DNA from: Planctomycetota bacterium
GTDB taxonomy: Bacteria > Planctomycetota > MHYJ01 > WSZJ01 > JACPWG01
Length of the DNA stretch: 59,182 nt
Direction of reading: 5' to 3'
Assembly (NCBI GenBank): GCA_016197205.1
Contig: JACPWG010000084.1
Location: 1 to 59,182 of the forward strand
The translations under genes and the position numbers were made by a program. Shown piece after piece: positions 1 through 8,500 of this stretch (positions within the stretch are counted from its first letter, which is position 1; each line of letters begins with the position of its first letter). Under the pieces are notes generated by a model. It was not told the DNA's origin, searched no databases, and saw nothing but the letters and a program-made list of their open reading frames with translations.

Positions 1-119
1 CAGGGAACCCGTTCGATGCGCTTGTCATCCCTTCGGCCCGGCTCAGGGCAGGCTCTGAGCGAAGCGAAGCGCCGCAGCGCGGAGCGAAGTGAAGGATCCA
101 AACCAAGCGTAGCGACCGC
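1..119. repeat. Dispersed 120-bp repeat, copy 1
   Basis: The first 119 bases match the reverse complement of 14741-14864 almost base for base; the other copy carries a 5-base insertion in the middle. The core has alternating GAAGCG/GCGGAG words and a GGATCC box. A further partial piece of the same core, starting at its GGATCC box, lies at about 204-240 in the opposite orientation, so the window begins with an inverted pair of fragments. No protein is supported here. The left side may continue beyond the window. Confidence 0.85.
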
Positions 120-203
120 TTTTCTCGACAGGGCACTGGCTCGCCCACGACACGGTCCGAGGGCCGGTTGAGAAGGTTGGCCGGCCGTCCTTGCTTGGAT
201 CCT

Positions 204-240
204 TCGCTTCGCGCTGCGGCGCTCCGCTCAGGATGACATG
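204..240. repeat. Partial copy of the 120-bp dispersed repeat
   Basis: This piece shares the TTGGATCCTTCGCTTCG core with the repeat at 1-119, in the opposite orientation. The whole stretch 1-312 downstream of the SUI1 gene holds only this repeat pair and no gene that I can support. Confidence 0.55.
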
Positions 241-312
241 CCGGAATGACGGGTTCACCGAACGCGTACTCCGCTACCGCGGCGGACCCTTGGAATCAGC
301 GTAGACGGGACA

Positions 313-597
313 CTAGCCCCCGCAGCGCTTCGAGCGAAACCCGCGTTCGAGGAGCATGGCGGAGAGCACCTCCCGGTGGTCCCCCTGGATCTCGATCTCG
401 CGCCCCTTCACTGTCCCGCCGGCCCCGCACCGAGTCTTGAACGCGCGGGCGAGCGCTTCCACGTCCACGTCCCCGGGAAAGCCGCGCACGACGATCACGT
501 CGCGCCCGCGGCGACGCTCGCGCTGGAGCTCGATCACCTGCGGCCGAGGCTTCGGCGGCCGCGCCTCCGGCTGGGCGGCCGGGCCCGACGGCTCCAT
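313..597 (-). CDS. SUI1/YciH-type translation initiation factor homologue
   Basis: A 94-residue protein whose C-terminal half is a SUI1 (eIF1-like) domain: CGAGGTVK, then IEIQGDHRE, then a GF..K..GG end. Bacterial YciH proteins have this arrangement and are about the same size. Archaeal and eukaryotic relatives act at the ribosomal P site in start-codon selection; the bacterial role is less clear. The first 40 residues are proline- and arginine-rich and not conserved. I chose ATG at 597 because AGGAGG sits 5 bases upstream (603-608); a GTG at 603 would overlap that site. The gene lies just downstream of an endonuclease gene, from which it is now separated by a 135-bp inverted-repeat element. 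Confidence 0.85.
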   Translation of the reverse strand: MEPSGPAAQPEARPPKPRPQVIELQRERRRGRDVIVVRGFPGDVDVEALARAFKTRCGAGGTVKGREIEIQGDHREVLSAMLLERGFRSKRCGG

Positions 598-606
598 GGA
601 CACCTC

Positions 607-741
607 CTAGTGGCCCATTGACGAACTTCGGACACAGTCGTCAGCTCTGTCACGGTGGGTCGTACCCCCTGTGGCCGTTCGCGCGGGCCGGAGGCCCGCG
701 CCCCCAGGCATCGTGTCTGGACTTCGTCAACGGGCTCCTAG
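607..741. repeat. CTAG-ended inverted-repeat element, family B copy 1 (MITE-like)
   Basis: A 135-bp element flanked by CTAG at 607-610 and 738-741. Its ends are imperfect inverted repeats of about 25 bp: CTAGTGGCCCATTGACGAAC on the left, and CTAGGAGCCCGTTGACGAAG reading in from the right. The same sequence is present in inverse orientation at 38280-38414, and more diverged at 28037-28210. The right CTAG contains the TAG stop codon of the endonuclease gene. The left CTAG runs into the AGGAGG ribosome site of the SUI1 gene. No ORF inside. Confidence 0.8.
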
Positions 742-1535
742 CCCTGCAACAGCCTGGGCGAATCCGCAGCCGCCTGCGGCCGGAGAACGAGGTCGGCCAC
801 GAGGGGAAGATGGTCCGAGGCGACGCGGGTGAGCGGCGTGCGCGGAGCGTCCACGCGTCGCACGAGGACGTCCTGCGACACGAAGAGGTGATCGATCAGT
901 CGCAGCGGCAGGAGGCTCGGCCACGTGCGCTGTGGCCGCCCGCCCCGGAGCCGCTGCGCGTCCGACAGGGAGCGGGCCAGGCACCGGTACGAAGGGCAGC
1001 GCGGTGAGGCGTTCATGTCCCCGCACAGGATGCGCGCCGGCCGACAGTCCGGATGGGCGAGCCATTCCCCGCCGCACAACGCCTCCGCCTGCCGAACTCT
1101 CTCCGCGCGCACCAGGCTCAGGTGGACGTTGATGACCTGGACCTCGACCGGCCCCACGCGGATGGCCGCCCAGAGCGCCGAGCGCGGCCACCGCTTGAGC
1201 AGCGGATGGGCCGGCAGGAGGGCGCTCTTCATGGAGCGCATCGGAAGCCGCGAAAGGATCGCGTTCCCGACCGGCCCCCCTCGCCGAGGGCGCGCGGGCT
1301 GGTAGCGGAAGTCATACCCGAGCCGCTCCGCGAGAGCGCGCGCGTGGTCGACACCGCCGCTCCCGGCCGGCGCGGCGATGAGCTCCTGCAAAGCGATGAC
1401 GTCCGGGTCGTACGCCTCGATCACCTCCGCGATCCTCGACGGCGAGTGCCGCCGATCCGTGCCCACGCACCGATGCGCGTTGTAGGTCATCACGCGCAAC
1501 GTCACGGGAGCGGTCCCCGGCCAACCGTCAGGCAT
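738..1535 (-). CDS. Endonuclease/exonuclease/phosphatase (EEP) family protein
   Basis: A 265-residue member of the EEP superfamily, Mg-dependent phosphoesterases that include DNase I, ExoIII and sphingomyelinase-like enzymes. Family landmarks appear in order: RVMTYNAHRC near the N-terminus (metal and catalytic Asn), VIALQEL (metal-binding Glu), a long central NAILS segment, INVHLS, CGDMNASP (catalytic Asp/Asn), and DHLPLVADL at the end (His of the SDH/DHL box). The substrate cannot be told from sequence. I chose ATG at 1535, with GGAAGG just upstream. It overlaps the 3' end of the upstream membrane-protein gene by 8 bases, so the two are co-transcribed. Its TAG stop lies inside the CTAG end of a repeat element. 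Confidence 0.88.
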   Translation of the reverse strand: MPDGWPGTAPVTLRVMTYNAHRCVGTDRRHSPSRIAEVIEAYDPDVIALQELIAAPAGSGGVDHARALAERLGYDFRYQPARPRRGGPVGNAILSRLPMRSMKSALLPAHPLLKRWPRSALWAAIRVGPVEVQVINVHLSLVRAERVRQAEALCGGEWLAHPDCRPARILCGDMNASPRCPSYRCLARSLSDAQRLRGGRPQRTWPSLLPLRLIDHLFVSQDVLVRRVDAPRTPLTRVASDHLPLVADLVLRPQAAADSPRLLQG

Positions 1536-1977
1536 GGGGTCCCTTCCTCTCTTCAGCGGCATTTCCTTCCGGCCGGCGCGCGGGAGGCGGGGCCAACGCC
1601 GGGCGCCCGTACCTGGCCCGCAGCCGATTGAGCCCCCGCAGCACGCCCGGTCGGCCCAGGAGGGCACGCTCGAGCCGCGCCTTTCCAGGGATGTCCAGAA
1701 GCACCACCCCGAGCAGGAGGGTCAAGAGCCCCTGTCCCGGCACTCCGGGCACGGCGAGCACGACCCCGACGGCCACGAGCGCCAGCCCAAGAAGGTTTTT
1801 TCCGACGAGCCGGAAAAGCGCCGCCGGAGACCGCGGACCCGCGCCGGCCTCGCGGGGCGGGCGAATAAAAAAGTCCGCCGGCAGCCGTACCAGCAGCGCG
1901 GCCACGCCCGCAAGGCTCAAGGCCGCAAGCGCGAGCGCCGCGCCGAGCGCCAGGAAGAGTTGCCCGGCGGACCCCAT
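1528..1977 (-). CDS. Small membrane protein with a PGPGW-family-like motif
   Basis: A 149-residue protein with an N-terminal hydrophobic segment (about residues 8-30) and a second hydrophobic pair around residues 60-95 containing VPGVPGQGLL. This resembles the VPGPG motif of the putative transmembrane PGPGW family. A basic C-terminal tail follows (LNRLRARYGRP), rich in Pro and Ala. No enzymatic residues are visible and the role is unknown. It overlaps the following EEP gene by 8 bases, so translation of the two is probably coupled. GGGAG lies 4 bases before the ATG. Confidence 0.7.
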   Translation of the reverse strand: MGSAGQLFLALGAALALAALSLAGVAALLVRLPADFFIRPPREAGAGPRSPAALFRLVGKNLLGLALVAVGVVLAVPGVPGQGLLTLLLGVVLLDIPGKARLERALLGRPGVLRGLNRLRARYGRPALAPPPARRPEGNAAEERKGPHA

Positions 1978-2299
1978 GCGCGCTCCCAGGTGCGGCGTCG
2001 GCGAACGTCGGGCTTCGGGCAGGGAGGCCGAGCTCCCGAAGCCTGCCCTGCCGCCTCATCCTCGCAGGCCGGCGACCGCACCTTCGCAGGGCGGCCGGCA
2101 AACGGCAAGCGATAGCGGCGTCCACATGATCATTCGCGAGCGGGTATTCTACCGCCCTCGAGCGTTTCGTGCAAGAGGCAGGCTCCACGCCCGGCGCGAA
2201 GGCGGACGGCGGCGGCGGCGGGCGGGGGGAGGGGGAAGGAGGCGGGCAGGGGAGGAGCGAAAACGGCGGCAGGGAAACGCAGGTCCGTCCTCGGGCGGG
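1978..2299. other. Intergenic stretch, no gene seen
   Basis: 322 bases between the small membrane protein start and the response-regulator stop. It contains a strongly purine-rich tract around 2195-2260. I see no ORF with a ribosome site, no tRNA fold and no convincing terminator. Confidence 0.5.
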
Positions 2300-2758
2300 C
2301 TACTTGGGCTGATCGCGCCGGCCGCTCTCCAGGTCCCGGATGTAGGCGAGTGCCCGCTCCAGGTCACTCGTCAGGTGGCGCACCCGCAAGAGGGACTTGA
2401 CCCGCGTGAGGACTTCGAAAATGTTGATGGGCTTGTTCAGGAAGTCGTCGGCGCCCGCCTGAATGCCCCGCTCCTTGTCCGTGTCGGAGTCGAGCGCCGT
2501 GACGATGAGGATCGGGATGCCGCTCGTGAGCTTGTTTTCCTTCAGTCTCCGGCACACCTCGAAGCCGTCCATCTTGGGCATGACGACGTCGAGCAGGATG
2601 ATGTCCGGGAGCTCCGCGAGCGCCATCTTCAGGGCCTCCTCGCCGTTCACGGCGAGCGAAACCTGATAGCCTCCGCCGGTCAGGCATTCCTTCAGCAACT
2701 CGGCGTTTGCGGGATAGTCCTCCGCCACCAGCACGCGGATCGGCTTTTCAGTGGGCAT
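2300..2758 (-). CDS. Single-domain (CheY-like) response regulator with C-terminal helix
   Basis: A 152-residue receiver protein. The acidic pair is E13/D14, the phospho-acceptor is D57 (LLDVVMP), the switch Thr lies in LIVTALDS near residue 88, and the conserved Lys in NKPI near residue 108. After the receiver comes an amphipathic helix of about 30 residues (VRHLTSDLERALAYIRDL) rather than a DNA-binding domain. Output is therefore likely by protein contact, or by coupling to a partner kinase or cyclase. ATG at 2758 is preceded by GAGGAG. A consensus promoter lies 80-110 bases upstream, so the gene is probably transcribed on its own. Confidence 0.9.
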   Translation of the reverse strand: MPTEKPIRVLVAEDYPANAELLKECLTGGGYQVSLAVNGEEALKMALAELPDIILLDVVMPKMDGFEVCRRLKENKLTSGIPILIVTALDSDTDKERGIQAGADDFLNKPINIFEVLTRVKSLLRVRHLTSDLERALAYIRDLESGRRDQPK

Positions 2759-2836
2759 TCGAATCTCCTCAGTGTGCGGTGATCGCCTGAGCCGCTCACC
2801 TTCCCGCAAACGCACGGGCAGCAGGTCGCAAGGATT

Positions 2837-2865
2837 ATCATACGAGACGGATTCGGAGTTGTCAA
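2837..2865 (-). promoter_or_regulatory. Sigma-70-type promoter for the response regulator
   Basis: On the minus strand the sequence reads TTGACA, 17 bases, TATGAT, followed directly by AAT. This is a near-consensus housekeeping promoter with ideal spacing. It lies in the gap between the MATE stop (2903) and the response-regulator ATG (2758) and points at the regulator. Confidence 0.7.
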
Positions 2866-2902
2866 CAAACCCACGCCTCCCAACGGACCCTCCTCCCCCG
2901 TC

Positions 2903-4270
2903 CTACAGCGCCACGGCTTTCCACCGTCCCCGCCGGTACAGCCACCAGTAAATGCCGGCCCGGATCGACCAATCGACGAGCGCGACGGCCCACACGCCAC
3001 CCAGACCGAATCCGTGGCGCACCGCCAGCCACACGAACGGCACGCGCACCGCCCATACGCCCACCGCGGCGACATACACCGTGCTCCGGGTGTCGCCGGC
3101 GCCGCGGAGCGCGCCCTGCAACGTCAGACCCACCGCCATGAACGGCTGCTCCAGGCCCGCAAGCAGGAGGCAGGTCACGACCTTCGGCAGCACGTCCGGG
3201 TCCGTGGTGAAGCAGCGCGCGAGCGCCACCGGCGCCACGAGGTAGGCGAGCCCGACGCCCACCATGAGGAGCATCGCCATCCGCAGGGCCTCCTGGCAGC
3301 TCACCTCGGCCTGACGCGGACGACGCGCCCCCAACGCCTGCCCCACGAGCGTCGCGGAGGCGATGCCGAAGGCGAAGCCCGGCATGAACGTGAAGGACTC
3401 GATCGACACGGCGACCCGGTGCGCCGCCATCGACGCCGCGCCCAGGCTCGAGATGAGACCGCTGAACACCAGGAAGCCGGAGTGCAGGACCAGGGGCTCG
3501 ACCATCGCGGGGACCGTGACGCGGAGAAACCGCGCGAGCGAAGCCCGGCTGATCCGGCCCAGGTCCGCGAGCGTCAGGCGAATGACCGCATCCCGACGAC
3601 AGAGCCAGCCCGCCAGCACGAGGCCTTCCACCATGCGGGCGGAGAGCGTCGCCACGCCCGCACCCGTGATCCCCAATTCCGGGAACCCGTAGCGCCCGAA
3701 AATCAGGAGGTAATTCAACGCGATGTTGATCAAGTTCACGCCCCCCGCGACCCACATCGGCGTGGACGTGTTGCCGCTCCCCCGCAAGACCGCGGTCCCG
3801 ACATGCGTGAGAATCGAGAACGGCAGGGAGAGGCTGGCCACCGCGAGGAAGAGGGACGCGCGATGGACCAGCTCGGGGTCGGCCGAAAAGAGCCTGGCCA
3901 ACGGCTCCGCGCCGAGCGAGCAGGCCGCGGCGAGGGGCAGCCCGAGAAAGAGTCCCGCGACCAGGGCCGTGGCGGCGCTCTCGCGGCTCTTCTCCGGATC
4001 CCCCTCCCCGACCGCGCGAGCCACTAGGGCCAGCGCCCCGACCTGGATCGCGAAAAGGATGGCCGAACTGCTCCAGAAGATCGGCCAGGCCACGCCCATG
4101 GCGGCCAACGAGGAGGTCCCGAGCCACCCCACGAAGAGGGCGTCGGTGGTGAGGATCAGCGTCTGGAAAAAGTTCTGGACGATGACCGGCCATGCGAGCC
4201 GCCACACTTCGCGCCGGAGGCGCCGGCGCGTCAGGGTCGGGCGCGTTTCGACCGGAGTCTCGACCAGCAA
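2903..4270 (-). CDS. MATE-family multidrug/Na+ antiporter
   Basis: A 455-residue integral membrane protein with about twelve hydrophobic segments. MATE signatures include WPVIVQNFFQTLI at the start of helix 1, LFVGWLG, AVLRGSGNTSTPMW, NYLLIFG and, in the second half, LQGALRGAGDTRS. MATE proteins export cationic compounds in exchange for H+ or Na+ at the cytoplasmic membrane. The start is a TTG at 4270, chosen because GAGGGAG (4277-4283) sits 6 bases upstream and no ATG or GTG precedes the first helix. A 490-bp repeat structure begins at the distal edge of that ribosome site and separates the gene from the metallopeptidase gene, with which it probably once formed an operon. Confidence 0.9.
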   Translation of the reverse strand: MLVETPVETRPTLTRRRLRREVWRLAWPVIVQNFFQTLILTTDALFVGWLGTSSLAAMGVAWPIFWSSSAILFAIQVGALALVARAVGEGDPEKSRESAATALVAGLFLGLPLAAACSLGAEPLARLFSADPELVHRASLFLAVASLSLPFSILTHVGTAVLRGSGNTSTPMWVAGGVNLINIALNYLLIFGRYGFPELGITGAGVATLSARMVEGLVLAGWLCRRDAVIRLTLADLGRISRASLARFLRVTVPAMVEPLVLHSGFLVFSGLISSLGAASMAAHRVAVSIESFTFMPGFAFGIASATLVGQALGARRPRQAEVSCQEALRMAMLLMVGVGLAYLVAPVALARCFTTDPDVLPKVVTCLLLAGLEQPFMAVGLTLQGALRGAGDTRSTVYVAAVGVWAVRVPFVWLAVRHGFGLGGVWAVALVDWSIRAGIYWWLYRRGRWKAVAL

Positions 4271-4322
4271 GAGCGGCTCCCTCGTGGGGCTTCAACATCG
4301 ATCCTGTGGGTGCGTCGCGGAC

Positions 4323-4379
4323 TCAAATGTTCAAGACTCAATGAACAAGGCTCAATCAAGACTCAAGGTTCAAGGCTCA
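4323..4379. repeat. Heptanucleotide (TTGARNN-type) imperfect tandem array
   Basis: On the minus strand this reads as successive 7-base words such as TTGAACC, TTGAGTC, TTGTTCA, TTGAACA. The period is 7 with a constant TTG and variable last bases. Similar arrays lie at 4629-4687, 18095-18245, 38057-38107, 38199-38240, 43849-43876 and 44317-44373. Confidence 0.7.
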
Positions 4380-4543
4380 GTACCGCTCTACGGAAGTCGG
4401 TGACCAGTAGCCGAAGGCAAGTTCGGCCGCCCGCGAGGCGCGCGAGCGAGGCGTAGTAACGGAGAACTACGTCGAGCGAGCGCAACAAAGCGGGCGGGCG
4501 AAATCGTCGAGGAAATTGGTCACCCAGTTCTGTGGGGCGGTAC
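4380..4543. mobile_element. 164-bp MITE, family A copy 1 (complete, nested in family C element)
   Basis: The termini are GTACCGCTCTACGGAAGTC and, reading in from the right, GTACCGCCCCACAGAACTG. The imperfect inverted repeat of about 28 bp ends in GGTGACC. The flanks are TCA at 4377-4379 and 4544-4546 within CTCAG contexts. This can be read as a 3-bp TNA duplication or as a 5-bp CTNAG duplication; the sequence cannot tell them apart. The centre contains a short perfect hairpin (CGTAGT...ACTACG). There is no transposase. The uninterrupted host sequence survives at about 38195-38203. Confidence 0.85.
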
Positions 4544-4628
4544 TCAGGGAGGCCGGAGGCCCCAACGCCGATCTTCCCAGACCTGGTTCGTCAGCGGATT
4601 TCCGGAGATTCGGTCACGCACGCGAATC

Positions 4629-4687
4629 AGGCGTTGAGCATTGAGTCTTGAGCATTGCTTGAACCTTGATCATTGAGAATTGAGCCT
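4629..4687. repeat. Heptanucleotide imperfect tandem array
   Basis: Plus-strand words TTGAGCA, TTGAGTC, TTGAGCA, TTGCTTG, then TTGATCA, TTGAGAA, TTGAGCC. It is part of the family C element and matches 38057-38107 in inverse orientation. Confidence 0.7.
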
Positions 4688-4768
4688 TCGTTCTCCCCCC
4701 CATGCTTTCGAGGCGGGTCGGGGCCGCGAGAGCCACCAAGAACCCACAGAACCTAGATTGAAGGCCCA

Positions 4769-5218
4769 CTAGTTGCCCACCGGGGGATCCGACGGTCCGC
4801 GGCCGCGCCGGACGGGGCCCCGCCCCCGCCCGCGCTCCAAGCGCCTCTCCCGCTCCCGCTCGATCTCCCCCATCACCTCGTCCGAAAGCCCGAAGAAGTG
4901 CCCGACCTCGTGGATCACCGTGTCCTGGATGGACCACACGAGGTCCGCGCGCGAGCGGGCGGACTGTTCGATGGGCTCCTGAAACAGCAGGATGCGGTCG
5001 GGAAGGAGGGGGGGCTCCTCCGCGGTGCGCGCCGGCAGCGGCACGCCCTGGTACAGCCCCAGGAGGGTCTCCCCGGGCTCGAGCCCCAGGTCCGCGAGCA
5101 TCGCCACGGTCGGCCGGTCCCGCACCTCCGTCAGGATGTTCTCCATCTTCTCGCGGAACATCTCCGGCAGCCCGCGCAGGGCGTCTTCGACCAGGACCTC
5201 GAATTCGGAACGACGCAT
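4769..5218 (-). CDS. Minimal zincin metallopeptidase family protein
   Basis: A 149-residue protein of the small bacterial zincin (possible zinc metallo-peptidase, Zincin_1) family. The catalytic signature HEVGHFFGLSD (HExxHxxGxxD) lies around residues 104-114 and supplies two His ligands and the general-base Glu. Upstream features typical of the family are ETLLGLYQGVPL and DRILLFQEPI. The C-terminal 30 residues are highly basic and Gly-rich. The natural substrate is not known for this family. ATG at 5218 has a weak GAGG site. The TAG stop is formed by the CTAG end of the neighbouring repeat element. Confidence 0.85.
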   Translation of the reverse strand: MRRSEFEVLVEDALRGLPEMFREKMENILTEVRDRPTVAMLADLGLEPGETLLGLYQGVPLPARTAEEPPLLPDRILLFQEPIEQSARSRADLVWSIQDTVIHEVGHFFGLSDEVMGEIERERERRLERGRGRGPVRRGRGPSDPPVGN

Positions 5219-5578
5219 CCGTTTGCCTCTGGTCGCCGCGAAGGGTTCCCCGGGCGCGCCGGCGTCGCCTTCCCGCGGGGTCAGTCTATTTTTTTCCCAG
5301 GCTCGGACCGGGCGGGCGCCGGTGCGGAGCCCCTACCGGCGCAGGCTCGAAGCGAACTCTTCGACAGGTCGCTCCGGTTGGGCCCGAGGGAGAAACCGGC
5401 ATCTTATCCGCCCCTTCCCCGTCCGTCAAACGCAAACGCGTCGGCGCCCCTGCGCCGGCCGACGGGCCGGGAGACTCGCTGGTGCTTCCCCCGCTGGACT
5501 CCGTGCCCGTCGCGTGCTAGCATGGGGTTCTTCCGTCCGAGTGCCTCCACTCTTCCCTCGTCGGTGCCGGAACCGCCG
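5219..5578. other. Divergent intergenic region, no gene seen
   Basis: 360 bases between the divergently transcribed metallopeptidase and propeller genes. Promoters for both must lie here, but no strong -35/-10 pair stands out. An in-frame ATG at 5522 could extend the propeller protein by 19 residues. Confidence 0.4.
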
Positions 5579-8500
5579 ATGCCGCGACCTGCTCCAATGC
5601 CGCGCATGCGCGCCGCCGCGTCCTTGGCCCTGACGCTGGCCGTTGCGCTCGCGCACATGCTCCGCCTCGTGCCCGCCGCGGCCCAGGACTACGAGGCCAT
5701 CGCCCCCTCCTCCCCTCACTTCATCCCAAGATCGGCGGATGTCGAGCGCCTCTTCGACCAGGCGGCGGTGCTGGAGCGCTCGAGCCGCTGGGCGGAGGCC
5801 GCGGCCCTCTACGACAAGCTCCTCGAAAGAGCGGAGCCCACGCTCGTGCCGGCCGTGGGCGACGCCCTGCCCGGCCGCTTCCTCCCCTTGGAAGAGGCCG
5901 TCCTCCGCCGAGTCCTCGCTTGGCCCCGGGCCGGCCGCGAGGTCTACGGCCGAAGTCTCTCGAGTCGCGCCGCCGCCCTGGAGGAAAAAGCCCGTCGCTC
6001 CGACGACGCGAGCGCGCGCAGCGAGCTGGCCCGCCGTTACTTCCCCTGCGCGACCGGAGCGCGGGCCATCGCTCGTCTCGCGCGCGAAGCGCTCGAGCAG
6101 GGCCGCCCCGCCGAAGCGCTCCGAGGATGGCGCACCGCGCTGGACCTGGGCGAGCGCGCCCTCCCCGAAGCCGGCCGGCTGCGCGTGCAGACCGCGCTTG
6201 CCGCCCTGCATGCCGGTCGGCCCCGCACCGCCCGCCTCCTTCTCGACGACGTTTCCCCGGACTTCTCCATCCGCCTCGGACACGAGTCGTCCACCGCCGG
6301 CGCGCTCTCGGCCCGCCTCGCCTCTCCGGAAGTCCTCTCCGCGATGCGCGAGCCGGCGCAGCCCTCGCCGCCCCCGGGCGCGTTGCGGGCCTGGGTCTGG
6401 TGGTCGCGCGGCTGGCCGCCGCGCCCCATCGACCTGGGCGAGGCGGACGACGCCCGCGGCAGTCCTGGGGTCGGGACCCCAGCGGACTCCCGGCCGGACC
6501 CGACCCGCACCTTTCCCCCCCCGGTGGGCACGCCTCTTTTTCCGCTGGTGGCGGGTTCTTCGCTCTACGTCCAGGACGGATCCGCGATTTTCGCCATCGA
6601 ACTCCAGACGGGTCGCGTCCTCGAACGCCAGGTGTGCGGTCCGGCCGTCGAGCCTGAGCCCGCGCAGGGGGAGCCGGGGGACGAACCCGAAGCGGCCGTC
6701 CCTCCTCCGCCCGGCCGGGGCTGCGTGTCGGCAGGGGGCTTGCTCATCGCCAACGTCCAAGCCAGGCGCCGGGGCCGGCCGGACCCGGAAGCCTGGCCCT
6801 GCCTCGCGGCCTTTCAGCCGACGACGCTCCGGCCCGCCTGGTCGACGCCCGCGCCCCGCGAAGGCAAGGAGCCCACGCCGAAGGAGCTGCGCTACGAGAC
6901 CGCGCCCGTCGCGTCGGGGCGGCGAGTCTTCGCCGCCGCGCTCGGCTCGGGGTTCGACCGCGAGGTCTTCGTGAGCTGTCTGGAAGGGGCGACCGGCGCG
7001 ACCCTCTGGTGCACGCGCTGCCTCGTGACGCCAAGGAGCCAACTCCCCGAGTCATGGAACGAGCGCTCCATCCTGCATCCGCTGCTCGCGCTGGCCGGCG
7101 AGACCGTCCTCTGCGATTCGGGCGTCTCGGTCCTCGTCGCGCTCGAAGCGCAGACCGGCAGGATCCGGTGGGTCCGACACGCGGAGGCCGCCGGCCCGCC
7201 GCTCGCCAACTCCAAGGGCCAGGTGCTGAGTTTCGGGCCCGGCGAACCGCCCTTCCCCGGGAGCTGGACCTGGTCCTGGTCTCCCCAGCCGGAAGAGGAA
7301 ACGGGGGCCGCCGCTCCCGCCTCGACGTGGACCCGACGCTTTCCCCTTCGGGTCCTCGGGACGAGTTTCGGCTGGCTCACGCCGGACGGCGCGTGGTCGA
7401 TGTGGGGAGGGACGGAGGACGGCACTTCCGTTTCGCCCCCCTGGCTCCATGGACTCCCCTTCGCCTCGGCGGGAGGCGTTACCTGGACCCTCGGGACGGG
7501 AACGGGCGGCGGCCCGGAAAAGGGCGGCATCGCGCGGCCCCCACGCATCGTCCGGGTCCAAGGGCTTCCGGAGCCTCGCGTGAAGTCCGCTGCCCTTGCA
7601 AGCGGCGTGGTGGGGGACGGGCTGTTGTCGGCCGGGGAGCTGGTGGTCGCGGGCACCTCGGGGATCTGGCGGCTGGACCGGGACTCGCTCAAGGTCGTGC
7701 AGGACGTCATCCCCTGGCCCGCCGTGCCGGCAGGACCGGTCACGCTGCTGGACGTCGACGGGGACGTGCTCGTGGCGAGTCCGTCCGGCATCGGTCGGCT
7801 CTCCCGTCCGCAACCGCCCGAGCGACTTTTCCTGGAAGGGGAGCTGCCCGAGGACCGGATCGTGGCGCACCAGCAGGCGGCGACTCGCGTCGCCCGCGCC
7901 GGCCTGCCGTCCGAGGCGCTGACCCTTGAAGAGGCGGCGCTGGAGCTGGCGGAGAAGTCGTTCGGCCCGGGAAACGGCATCGTGCGCCAGGCGCGGGAGC
8001 GCGTGCTCCGGAGGGCGCTCGAGCTGGTGCGCACCGGCATCTCGCACGAGGACGACGGGATGGTCGAACGGGCGATGGAGCGGATCGAAAAGTCGGGAAC
8101 GACGCCGGAGGAGTTCGCCCCCGCGCGCCTCTTTCTCCTCCGCTCCGCGGGCCGACGAGGGGACGCGGTCCTCTTCGCGGCCCGGGCGCGCGGCTTGGCG
8201 GCGCTGCCGCCGGAGCTCCAGGTGCGCTCGCCGCGGGACGGGACCACGCGGCGCCTCGACGTGGAGCTGGAGGAGAGCGCCTCGGAATTCGCCGCGGCCC
8301 GCTCGGCGTACGATCGCGAGGCCGAGGCGCTCCTGGCCTCGGCGCCCGGGGAGCCCGGGGCCGTCCTTCGCTGCCTCCGCGAGTTCCCCGGCTCAACCGC
8401 GGCGGCGCGCGCGTCGTGCATCCTCGGTCTCGCGCAGGCGAACACCGGGGATCGCGGAGGCGCGCTGGACCGCCTGCGCTCCTCCTGGCACCACGGCGCC

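Larger units (their letters stand above)
4281..4772. repeat. CTAG-ended inverted-repeat element, family C copy 1, interrupted by a 164-bp MITE
   Basis: The left end is CTCG (decayed CTAG) then TGGGGCTTCAACATCGAT; reading in from the right the end is CTAGTGGGCCTTCAATCTAG. The terminal inverted repeats span about 30 bp and end at CTGTGGGT. Without the inserted MITE (4380-4543) and one duplicated triplet the element is about 325 bp. It then aligns in inverse orientation with 37971-38283. It contains two arrays of heptanucleotide repeats. The right CTAG includes the TAG stop of the metallopeptidase gene, and the left end touches the MATE ribosome site. Confidence 0.8.
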
